A model generated the notes under the pieces. It was not told the origin of the DNA. It worked only from the letters and a program-made list of their open reading frames with translations, and searched no databases. A DNA stretch of 64,000 nt, from NCBI GenBank assembly GCA_028823035.1, contig JAPKCI010000001.1:62001-126000 (forward strand), written 5' to 3'. The position numbers and the translations under genes are program-made. Source of the stretch: Rubripirellula sp. (GTDB taxonomy: Bacteria; Planctomycetota; Planctomycetia; Pirellulales; Pirellulaceae). Shown in pieces: positions 46,721 to 54,853 of the stretch (its first letter is position 1; each line of letters starts with the position of its first letter).

Positions 46721-48481
46721 TCAGACGGGGGCAAGGGTGGTTGCTGGTCGCCAATCGACCAAATGAATCTCGACTTTTCTATATCCCCGAAAGTCATTGA
46801 CCACTGGACGATAAGCGATTTCAATCGGTCCTTCAGTTGCATTGAGTTCATCACACCAATCACCAGCACTGAAGGCAACACCGCGGATCACTTTCTTTCC
46901 CTGACGAAGATTCACAGTCAGATGCCGTTCGCCACCACCCATCCGACGTGCGGGTTCCTCTAGCTCAACATCTCGGCAATACAACACGGGCCTCGGATTT
47001 CCGGCACCAAACGGTGCAAGCATGTCCATCTGCTTTAAAACTTCAAGATTCAGCTGACCCAGTGTTGCTTCTGCGTCAATTACGATCTCGGGAACGATTT
47101 TCTTATCAGCCCATTGCTTGGAAACTGCCTCGTAAAAGTCTCCGCGAAAGGCCTCGATTTCCTGCTCTCGGATTGTCAAGCCAGCAGCAGCCTTGTGTCC
47201 CCCGAAACGCACCAATCGGTGGTCACACTCACAAAGCGCTTCGTACAGGTCGATATTGGTACCACCAACTCGGCCCGATCCGACGGCTTCGACTTTACCC
47301 GCAGCATCCAGCGAAATAACAAAAACCGGCTTCGCATATTTGTCGGCCAAGCGGCCAGCGACGACTCCAATGACACCTTGATGCCAGCCAACGCCAGCAA
47401 GCACGAGCGCCGGATCACCCTCGGCGTCAAACTCAGATTTAGCTTGTTTGTCGGCGGCCAGATAGACACTTCGTTGCAGACTGTCGCGCGTTATATTTAA
47501 CTGATGGATGTATTCAGCCAATTGAGTTGCTCTGTCCCCGGCAGAGATGGTCAACAACTCAACGGCCAATTGCGCCTGCCCCAGACGTCCAGCTGCATTC
47601 AGTCTGGGAGCGATGTTGAAACCGATGCTCTCTGTGTTCAGGCTCGCCGCCTGATCGAGCTTGGTCACCTTCATCAGCTCAGTCAGACCAGGCAGCGGTT
47701 CCGCTCGCAGCATACGAATTCCGTGTTCGACAAGAATTCGATTTTCGTCAAGCAGGGGAACCACATCGGCCACGGTTCCGATCGCAGCCAAAGACAACGA
47801 CTGCATCAAATAGCGGCGCATCGGCTCAGTGACTTTCTTTGCACCACTGATCGATTGGCAAAGCGACCATGCCAACTTGAACGCGACGCCGGCGCCACAA
47901 AGTTCACCAAACGGATACGCCGTTCCCGGCAAACGCGGATGCACGATAGCATCGGCATCGGGCAATTCGCGTCCGATGGTATGGTGATCCGTGATCACCA
48001 ACTTGACCCCTAATTTCTTGCACAATTCGGCGTGCGCAACACTGGTAATGCCGCAGTCAACCGAAACGATGAGCTTCTTTCCGCGTTGGGCCAGCTTTCG
48101 GATTGCCTCTTCGTTCAAACCATAACCGTCTTCCAGACGATTGGGGACGTGATAGCTCACGTCGGCTCCAAACATCCGCAATCCGTTAACAAGGATGGCT
48201 GTTCCCGTCATGCCATCACAATCGTAGTCCCCATAAATCACGATGGGGGTCTTATCGCCGATCGCCTCAACAAGAATCTCGGTGGCCTTCGGGATCCCGG
48301 GCAGTTCCTGCGGATCCCTCAAACCCATCAACTTGGTATCAAGAAACCGGGAAGCATCCTCGGCAGTGTAGATCCCGCGGCTCACAAGAAGCTGGGCCAC
48401 AACGGCAGGCAAGCCTGCCGCCTGCATGAGACTCTCGACGCGACCTGCGTCATGGGGAACGATTCTCCACTCTCGCTTCAT
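46721..48481 (-). CDS. recJ: Single-stranded-DNA-specific exonuclease RecJ
   Basis: A 586-residue 5'-3' exonuclease of recombination and mismatch repair. The DHH-family motifs are present: VIYGDYDCDGMTGTA (83-97), SVDCGITS, TDHH (near 165) and a DHHA1-type C-terminal region with GFNIAPRLNAAGRLG and VRFGGHKAAAGLTI. The length and motif order match RecJ. The ATG is directly preceded by AAGG. Cytoplasmic. Co-directional with msrA. Confidence 0.96.
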   Translation of the reverse strand: MKREWRIVPHDAGRVESLMQAAGLPAVVAQLLVSRGIYTAEDASRFLDTKLMGLRDPQELPGIPKATEILVEAIGDKTPIVIYGDYDCDGMTGTAILVNGLRMFGADVSYHVPNRLEDGYGLNEEAIRKLAQRGKKLIVSVDCGITSVAHAELCKKLGVKLVITDHHTIGRELPDADAIVHPRLPGTAYPFGELCGAGVAFKLAWSLCQSISGAKKVTEPMRRYLMQSLSLAAIGTVADVVPLLDENRILVEHGIRMLRAEPLPGLTELMKVTKLDQAASLNTESIGFNIAPRLNAAGRLGQAQLAVELLTISAGDRATQLAEYIHQLNITRDSLQRSVYLAADKQAKSEFDAEGDPALVLAGVGWHQGVIGVVAGRLADKYAKPVFVISLDAAGKVEAVGSGRVGGTNIDLYEALCECDHRLVRFGGHKAAAGLTIREQEIEAFRGDFYEAVSKQWADKKIVPEIVIDAEATLGQLNLEVLKQMDMLAPFGAGNPRPVLYCRDVELEEPARRMGGGERHLTVNLRQGKKVIRGVAFSAGDWCDELNATEGPIEIAYRPVVNDFRGYRKVEIHLVDWRPATTLAPV

Positions 48482-48500
48482 CCTTGACCCCTGTGGGACC

Positions 48501-48545
48501 GCAAAACTGTGTATCGCAAACCTGTGTGCCGCAAACCTGTGTACC
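48501..48545. repeat. Three tandem 15-bp repeats upstream of recJ
   Basis: Three 15-base units: gcaaaactgtgtatc, gcaaacctgtgtgcc and gcaaacctgtgtacc, in direct succession 20 bases upstream of the recJ start. The unit is a multiple of three but no convincing reading frame covers it. Confidence 0.85.
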
Positions 48546-48707
48546 TAAACCGTCTGGACGATGCTTCCCTAAAACAATCGGCACGCGTTCTGATCGATGC
48601 TGGTATTGACACGGCGAAGTGACACGAACCAATGGGAAAGCAAAAAGGCATCTCACTCAGGCCGCCGGTGTGCGAGCGGGGACCCAAGCAGGCAGGCGTT
48701 TAGCCGA

Positions 48708-48872
48708 CTACTTTTTCTTTTCGGCGTGGAAGGTGTGCTTACGCAAACGGGCGCAGTACTTCTTCACGCGGAGTTTTTCGCCACCGGGCTTTCTTTTGAG
48801 CGAGTAGTTGTAGTCACCGCATTCTTCGCACACGAGGAAAATCGTTTCAGCTTTCTTCTTACTTCTGGCCAT
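48708..48872 (-). CDS. rpmG: 50S ribosomal protein L33
   Basis: A 54-residue protein: [20 protein letters not shown], then [34 protein letters not shown]. This is L33, including the [15 protein letters not shown] core and the KKYCxRLRKHTxH end. The first zinc-type pair CEEC is complete; the second pair has only one Cys (YCAR). Part of the large ribosomal subunit near the E site. No strong ribosome-binding site is visible. A strong hairpin lies upstream at 48942-48971. Confidence 0.96.
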   Translation of the reverse strand: MARSKKKAETIFLVCEECGDYNYSLKRKPGGEKLRVKKYCARLRKHTFHAEKKK

Positions 48873-48941
48873 CGGAGGAGCTCGTTTTATCGGCTATTTC
48901 GGTCAATATCGGTATATTCGAGAGTCGATTATTGCAGCAGA

Positions 48942-48971
48942 GGCCCCATTTCGGCAAGTAGAAATGGGGCC
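48942..48971 (-). promoter_or_regulatory. Perfect hairpin between the DUF4159-like gene and rpmG
   Basis: An 11-base-pair perfect stem (48942-48952 with 48961-48971) around an eight-base loop, GC-rich at its base. There is no T-run on either side, so it is not a canonical terminator; it may end the upstream gene in another way or form an rpmG leader structure. Confidence 0.5.
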
Positions 48972-49040
48972 GTTGACCGCGAATCTTGCTTCAACGGTCC
49001 CTGAAAGGAACCAGCGACACCGGTCTGGCACACTCAGCGG

Positions 49041-51500
49041 CTACTGCTGAAGGGAATACAGCACAAGATTTGCCACGATATTGGCGGCATCTTCGGTGCT
49101 ATAACCGGGACATTGGACTGAATTCGGGCTTTCCAGAGCACAACTCAAGTCCAACGGAGAAAAAAAGACTCCTACCAGGTCGTCCACCATGGCCGTTTCC
49201 AAAACTGGCGGCCCCTTCCTTCGGGAAAGCTGCTGTCCGCCGCTGGCCGGCGTCCGAATCGTAACTCCGCGAAGGTCGAATCCCCCTGAAGCCCGTAGTG
49301 CCGGGTGATCCGGGGCCATGATGTTGAGCGGCGCATCGGGCAGCGTCTTAGCCATTTCGCGCCGGAACGCATCGGCGAAGGCCTGACTGCCGCAAACCGC
49401 TGACCCAAGGATGACCCCGCCATTCTTCACGTATTCGCGGAGCACTTCTCGCTGGGAGTCACTCCAAGTGAAGTCCGTCCGACCATGAATCCACAGAAAA
49501 GGCACATCACGGAGTTGCTGTGAATCAAAGCCAACCGGCTGAGGTATCGCCGTGAGCGAAATCGGCACGCGAGCGGCAATCAGCGCAGTTGCATTGGGAA
49601 GTGCCCGACGGGCCTCCTGTCCGCCCGCATCAAGCGACAACATCGCCACCTGAATCGTATCGCGCGGAGCATCGACTAATTGGCTGGCTGGCAGAATGGT
49701 TGGTTGCTCCAGCTTGTCCTTTAATTCACGTCCCGTGGCGTAAGCAATCAGGTTCTCACCGACTCGAATCGCTGCTTGCACCTGCTGACGCAGCGGCTTT
49801 CCACCACGATCCCGATGAAACAACAGATCGCCATATTCCCATCGGCAGGACAAGCTTTGGGGCACATAAAAGACAGCAGTGCGGCAACAGGCTTGAACAC
49901 CATACACCCAGAAATCGGGCCCGATCAAAGCAGGATCGGTTTTGTGCTGTGCTGACCAAATGGGGTGTCCCGGGGGTAATCGCTCAAGCCCCGCTCCCTC
50001 AAACCAACTTTGACACAACTGTTTCACGCTACGTTCAAAGCCACTGGCATCCCCACATCCATCGCCCCCCTCGCCCTCAAACAGGATGCAACCACCCTGA
50101 TCCACATACTGCTTCAGTCGTTCAGAAAATTCGGGTTGCAGTTGAATTGCTTCAGTCCCGCTTATCACAAGAACGGGTGTCTGAAGCAGGTCGTTCAGAC
50201 TGGCAGTGTTGGCATCGATGGTTTGCCAAGTCAGGTCCCGCCCCCAGTCTTGCTCAACATGTCGTACCAGTTGTCGCAGCCCATCGGGATGCTGCTGCCA
50301 CTGGGATTCCAGATCAGAGTTTCCGTACTTGAGTCGGCCAGCCACTACCTGGCGTTTCCCCTTGCTGAGAAACAACAACGCGAAAGAAGTCGCGATGTTA
50401 CCGCTTTCCATCGCACCAACGTTGGACCAGAAGCCCTGAAATTTGTCCTGAATATTGATCAAGTATTCTGCACCCTCACGGTACCAATCATGTTCACCAA
50501 TAAAACGTCGACCTGATAACCGACCAACACGCTCCACGGCATACAGGTAGTAGAAGTAGGTCATGGAATCCCCGCCAGGATTGGTCTCCAGTGTGAATTT
50601 ACTGCCCAGCCATTGAATTCCCTTCTCAATGGCTTGTTCATCAGCTGTGTTCGCACCACAACATTGAATCTGATTACTTCCAACATCCGAGTCCAGGCGA
50701 CTGCCTGCAATGATGACCGAAGCAATCCCAGCACAGGTCATACTGCCAGATGTCCGCCGACCACTACCATACGCCCAGCCACCATTGGATTGCTGGCGAT
50801 TGACCCAGTAATCGTGAGCTCGCTTGAAAACGATGGCATCAATCGCAATCCCTCGGTCCTGAGCCGCCCCGAGTGCCAACAGCGCAAACTGTGCATTGGA
50901 CGGGTCACCACTGCCACGCCGGCTGCCATAGTCCCAGCTGCCAATTCGATCAGCAGCACCAGCAAGTTTTTGACCTTTAACAAGCCACTGAACATTACGA
51001 CGAATGCGGGGCAGATCACCAGCAGCCCCCAACTGGCAATAAACCAGCGTCTGTAAAGCGACCGAATAGGTCTCATTGGGCTCAAAAGTTCTCAAATATC
51101 GGATCGCACGTACGATATCGGCGTCTTCTCGGGAAACCGATGCATTGAGCATCGCAAGAGTACACAGGGCAGAGAGGCCGCATGACTGACCACCGAATTC
51201 TTCCCAGCCACCGCGAGTATTTTGAGTTTTGCGAAGATAGGCAATTCCGCGGTCGATTGATCGTTGAACCGCCCTTGCATCCACCTCTGCCCGGGCCTGA
51301 CCCTGAGGCATCAGCACCAGACAGAGGCCAAACAGGACGATCCATGAGTGGCCCCCCTTTCCCGCTATCTGCCTCAGCGGTCTAAGATAGCGGTAGCAAC
51401 TAGCGAATCGGCTGACTGCCCGCGCAACACCCAGCGACCTCGATGCAACCACCAATGGCATCCGTCGTGTTTCCGCAAAGGATTGTTTCTTTTCCATCAT
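49041..51500 (-). CDS. Alpha/alpha-toroid protein with C-terminal DUF4159-like domain
   Basis: Up to 819 residues; the first 50 are poorly typed and a start at 51461 or later is possible before the signal (SWIVLFGLCLVLMPQGQARA). The N-terminal half (about 75-400) carries repeats of squalene-cyclase/prenyltransferase toroids (GIAYLRKTQNTRGGWEEFGG, YWVNRQQSNGGWAYGSG, GNIATSFALLFLSKGKR). The C-terminal half resembles DUF4159/GATase-like domains (LLQTPVLVISGTEAIQLQ, LREYVKNGGVILGSAVCGSQ, ENLIAYATGRELKDKL). No catalytic DxDD is visible, so a binding role is likely. Encoded divergently beside MoxR/DUF58/BatA genes, where such proteins are typical in planctomycetes. Confidence 0.82.
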   Translation of the reverse strand: MMEKKQSFAETRRMPLVVASRSLGVARAVSRFASCYRYLRPLRQIAGKGGHSWIVLFGLCLVLMPQGQARAEVDARAVQRSIDRGIAYLRKTQNTRGGWEEFGGQSCGLSALCTLAMLNASVSREDADIVRAIRYLRTFEPNETYSVALQTLVYCQLGAAGDLPRIRRNVQWLVKGQKLAGAADRIGSWDYGSRRGSGDPSNAQFALLALGAAQDRGIAIDAIVFKRAHDYWVNRQQSNGGWAYGSGRRTSGSMTCAGIASVIIAGSRLDSDVGSNQIQCCGANTADEQAIEKGIQWLGSKFTLETNPGGDSMTYFYYLYAVERVGRLSGRRFIGEHDWYREGAEYLINIQDKFQGFWSNVGAMESGNIATSFALLFLSKGKRQVVAGRLKYGNSDLESQWQQHPDGLRQLVRHVEQDWGRDLTWQTIDANTASLNDLLQTPVLVISGTEAIQLQPEFSERLKQYVDQGGCILFEGEGGDGCGDASGFERSVKQLCQSWFEGAGLERLPPGHPIWSAQHKTDPALIGPDFWVYGVQACCRTAVFYVPQSLSCRWEYGDLLFHRDRGGKPLRQQVQAAIRVGENLIAYATGRELKDKLEQPTILPASQLVDAPRDTIQVAMLSLDAGGQEARRALPNATALIAARVPISLTAIPQPVGFDSQQLRDVPFLWIHGRTDFTWSDSQREVLREYVKNGGVILGSAVCGSQAFADAFRREMAKTLPDAPLNIMAPDHPALRASGGFDLRGVTIRTPASGGQQLSRRKGPPVLETAMVDDLVGVFFSPLDLSCALESPNSVQCPGYSTEDAANIVANLVLYSLQQ

Positions 51501-52569
51501 GAGCGGTTCTCCTCCACCACCATCCCCGAAGCAACCACCGGCGGGCCAAACAGCCTCGCGGAATCTCGGTGATGTCTTACGCGAATTCTCCGATCACCAG
51601 CAAACCATGCGATCAGAGTTAGCGAAAGTCATCATTGGCCAAAGTGATACCATTGAGCAACTTTTGGCTGCCATCTTCACTCGCGGCCACTGCCTTCTTG
51701 AAGGTGTACCCGGACTGGCAAAGACCCTGATGGTCAGTACCTTGGCAGATATCCTCGACGTCTCCTTCAAGCGTGTTCAGTTTACTCCCGATTTGATGCC
51801 TTCAGATATCACAGGGACACAAATTTTAGAGGAAGACGAACAGGGTCGCCGGAGTTTTCGGTTTGTGGAAGGCCCTATTTTCGCTAATATTTTGCTGGCC
51901 GACGAAATTAATCGGACACCACCCAAAACACAAGCCGCCCTGCTTGAGGCAATGCAAGAACGGCAGGTCACGGTGGGTCGCGAAACCTATCAATTACCCG
52001 CACCGTTCTTCACCATTGCCACCCAGAACCCGATTGAACAGGAAGGCACCTATCCACTGCCCGAAGCACAACTCGACCGCTTCATGTTCAACATCAAAGT
52101 GGGCTATCCATCAGCCGACGAAGAAGAGCAAATACTGACGGCAACCACACGTGGCGAGTCGATAAACGTCAACAAGGTGCTTTCCTCTCGTGCGATTCTT
52201 AACATACAGAAACTGGTCTCCAGCATCGCCGTCAATCCGTATGTCATTCGCTATGCAGCTCAACTGGTGCGAGCAACGCGTCCCAAAGATCCCTCGGCAC
52301 CTGAATATGTTCAGGAACTGGTGGACTGGGGTGCTGGGCCCCGGGCGGGTCAAAATCTGATCGCAGGTGCGAAAGCCATCGCTGCCATGGACGGCCGGTT
52401 CAGCATTGACCCCGATGACATCAGGCGGATTGCACTGCCTGTCCTGAGGCACCGTGTCGCGACCAACTTTCAGGCACAGGCCGAGGGCATGGATACCGAT
52501 GCAATCGTGATGAGATTACTGGATGAGATTCAACCGCCCGAACCCGAAAAACTGGCTCGTGCGACCTGA
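51499..52569 (+). CDS. MoxR-family AAA+ ATPase
   Basis: A 356-residue chaperone-like ATPase with a Pro-rich N-terminus, Walker A EGVPGLAKT, LMPSDITGTQIL, Walker B ILLADEINRTPPKTQ, sensor 1 TIATQNPIEQEGTYPLPEAQ and the MoxR-type DRFMFNI. MoxR proteins act with VWA-domain partners on envelope or cofactor-bearing proteins; here a DUF58 gene follows 29 bases downstream. Its ATG overlaps that of the divergent toroid gene, so at most a minimal promoter lies between them; the real start of one gene may be further inside. Confidence 0.95.
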   Translation: MSGSPPPPSPKQPPAGQTASRNLGDVLREFSDHQQTMRSELAKVIIGQSDTIEQLLAAIFTRGHCLLEGVPGLAKTLMVSTLADILDVSFKRVQFTPDLMPSDITGTQILEEDEQGRRSFRFVEGPIFANILLADEINRTPPKTQAALLEAMQERQVTVGRETYQLPAPFFTIATQNPIEQEGTYPLPEAQLDRFMFNIKVGYPSADEEEQILTATTRGESINVNKVLSSRAILNIQKLVSSIAVNPYVIRYAAQLVRATRPKDPSAPEYVQELVDWGAGPRAGQNLIAGAKAIAAMDGRFSIDPDDIRRIALPVLRHRVATNFQAQAEGMDTDAIVMRLLDEIQPPEPEKLARAT

Positions 52570-52598
52570 GAACGGATCGCCCAAACACCAATCCCTGC

Positions 52599-53504
52599 AT
52601 GACAGCACTGCTTTCACCCGAATCGCTGCAACAGATCAAACGCCTCGATTTGCGCGCGCGAATGGTCGTGCGGGGTTTTTTGCAAGGTTTGCATTCCAGC
52701 CCCTTCCACGGGTTTTCTGTTCAGTTCAGTGAACATCGCCGCTACAACCGTGGTGACGATCCGAAACTGATTGACTGGTTGGTTTACGCAAAAACAGACA
52801 AATACTTTGTCAAACGGTTTGAATCCGAAACCAATCTGACAGCCTATCTGGTGATTGACCTGTCCAAATCGATGGGATTCACCGAACAGCAGACAATGAC
52901 AAAATTCGAGTACTGCACATGCCTTGCAGCGTCATTGACCTACCTGATGACCATGCAGCAGGATCCAGTAGGCCTGATCACCTTTGACGAAAAAATGCAG
53001 GCCCGACTGCCGGCTCGCAGTCGTCGCGGTCATTTGGGTGAAGTCCTTGGCCAGCTTTCCAAGCTGCAACCAACCGGAAAAACCGACTTGGCTGCTTGCA
53101 TTACACAGGTGGCAGCGATGCTTAAACAGCATTCGCTCGTGATTCTGTTTTCCGATCTGCTGCCGACGTCCGATGACGCAGGGGGACCAGAAGAAATCCT
53201 CGCCGCCTTGGCTCGCCTGAGACACAGTGGCAACGACGTGATCGTGTTCCATGTCATGGACGAAGCCGAAATTCATTTTCCCTATGAAGGACCGGTGCAA
53301 TTCGAAGACTCGGAAAGTGGAGAAACTGTCTCAGTCGATGCAACAGGATTCCGCGATGACTACCTGCAGCAAGTAGAGACATTTCGAGAAGCCTACCGCG
53401 AAGGCTGCAACAACCTGCGAGTTGATTATGTCCCATTGGATACAAGTATGCCGTTCGACAAAGCTTTGACCGAATACCTGATTCAACGCCAAAGCCGTTT
53501 TTAA
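52599..53504 (+). CDS. DUF58 (VWA-like) protein
   Basis: A 301-residue protein with the DUF58 core RRYNRGDDPKLIDWLVYAKT followed by a VWA-type domain whose metal site reads LVIDLSKSMGF (D-x-S-x-S variant). Such proteins are the constant partner of MoxR ATPases. No membrane segment is evident. It begins 29 bases after the MoxR stop. The usual next gene, the BatA-type membrane protein, is found only after a 1.35-kb interval. Confidence 0.93.
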   Translation: MTALLSPESLQQIKRLDLRARMVVRGFLQGLHSSPFHGFSVQFSEHRRYNRGDDPKLIDWLVYAKTDKYFVKRFESETNLTAYLVIDLSKSMGFTEQQTMTKFEYCTCLAASLTYLMTMQQDPVGLITFDEKMQARLPARSRRGHLGEVLGQLSKLQPTGKTDLAACITQVAAMLKQHSLVILFSDLLPTSDDAGGPEEILAALARLRHSGNDVIVFHVMDEAEIHFPYEGPVQFEDSESGETVSVDATGFRDDYLQQVETFREAYREGCNNLRVDYVPLDTSMPFDKALTEYLIQRQSRF

Positions 53505-54032
53505 AGATTCAACCTGACTTTGCCCGATGAATCGCGGCAGCACCATCATTTCGCCAAGACAAGGGCCTGGTGTGCGACCTTTGTGGTGTGAAATGCACGA
53601 CGAGCGTTTCCCGGCGAACAAGATTCGGGCACATCGATTTCCTATCGGGTTCGGTCGAGCATCCATTTGACTCCTCTGTGAAAATGGCATGCTTTCCAGT
53701 CATTCCCGCCGTTTATCTGGAATCGAGAATGGGAACTGATCTCTGTTTGCATTACGAACAATTGCTGGCTGCAAATGGCTCCCTGAATCCATTGATCGAA
53801 TACCTGACCCCAATGGCCGAAAATGCCATTCAATGGCAAACAGCAGATTCGGACATATTCACTCGCGGGATGGGTTTAATCCGATGCAGCGAGGCAACCT
53901 GACAACGGATGAACAAGGAGTTATAAATAGACGGGCTGGCTTACTACGCCCGTTCATGTCAACACGCGGTTGGTATCCTAGGAGGTTCTGTCCATTAAAC
54001 GGTCAACACCCGTCAATCAGGATCACGAATTC
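53505..54032. other. Interval between DUF58 and the orphan membrane gene
   Basis: About 530 bases. A 110-codon plus frame at 53570-53902 shows no family features and no good start; an imperfect small hairpin occurs near 53931-53955. No gene is supported. Confidence 0.4.
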
Positions 54033-54425
54033 ATGGTAATACGAAACCTCTTGGCTATCGATGTTTCGACTGCAGATGCTGTCACCATGGCGAAGCACGC
54101 ATTTGAATCACGTGACTGCCTGATCCAGAATACGGCTGACGATGATGTCTTGGTGTTTGATGGACTCAAAGCAACTTCTGTAATCGTCAGCGGAAGCGGA
54201 CAAATTGCACTCGTCGGCACTAGCACAGGAACGGAAATTCGGATTGGCCTTGATGTATCGTTGACAATCATTGGCATCGTGGTCGCCATCCTATCGTTGA
54301 TCGCCTCTATAGTTCTTCTCGGGTTGCCATTGCTTGGCTTTTGGCTCCTGTATGATCAGGCGTGTATCGCTTTGACTTATGAATTCGATAAGACTTTCGA
54401 AGAAATTTCGAGAAGAACGAACTGA
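54033..54425 (+). CDS. Small membrane protein of unknown function
   Basis: A 130-residue protein with AGGAT nine bases before the ATG. The N-terminal half (MVIRNLLAIDVSTADAVTMA, SRDCLIQNTADDDVLVFDGL) is soluble and the C-terminal half has one long or two short membrane helices (LTIIGIVVAILSLIASIVLL, GLPLLGFWLLY) ending in a charged tail. I do not recognise it. It sits inside the MoxR-DUF58-BatA cluster, which normally has no such gene there. Confidence 0.55.
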   Translation: MVIRNLLAIDVSTADAVTMAKHAFESRDCLIQNTADDDVLVFDGLKATSVIVSGSGQIALVGTSTGTEIRIGLDVSLTIIGIVVAILSLIASIVLLGLPLLGFWLLYDQACIALTYEFDKTFEEISRRTN

Positions 54426-54562
54426 GCAAGGTCACCAGCACGGGGCGGACAGAACAACGCGATCAGCACGAAGTCGCCGAGGCCTGACCAGAGACTTGGG
54501 CTGATTGCTGGTGAACTTGGGCGTCATACCGCAACGAAACACTGTGTTTGAGAAAATATCCA

Positions 54563-54841
54563 ATGCCAATCAAATTCCTGTTTCTGGTAACCACAGTGTT
54601 CGCAATGTCTTTCGCGCCCCGTGCGGTGCGATCTGATGACGAACGCCTGGAGGGCATCGAACGGCTGGCAGCAGCCGATCCGAAGCCGTTTGTGCTTGTC
54701 GAAGCGCGCGGTGAGGGAAGCGTAACCAGAGGACAAGGCGTCGTGATCACAGCGCAGGGGCACGAGCTTTCCGCCGGACATGCCCACCGGCATCCAGGTC
54801 CCCCCCGCACCAGCAACTTCCACCCTTCGAACCGCCCGTAA
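54563..54841 (+). pseudogene. Truncated trypsin-like protease N-terminus
   Basis: From the ATG at 54563 a signal peptide (PIKFLFLVTTVFAMSFAPRA) is followed by LVEARGEGSVTRGQGVVITA and QGHELSAGHA, the start of an HtrA/trypsin-like domain up to its catalytic His. Immediately after, the sequence becomes Pro/His-rich and stops (TAA at 54841); the Asp and Ser of a triad never appear. I read it as a truncated remnant fused to unrelated sequence; a functional short protein is less likely. Confidence 0.55.
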
Positions 54842-54853
54842 CTGCCACGCCCC

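Noticed and set aside
53570-53902. 110-codon plus-strand frame after DUF58
   Set aside because: No plausible start signal or family-like segment; likely chance.
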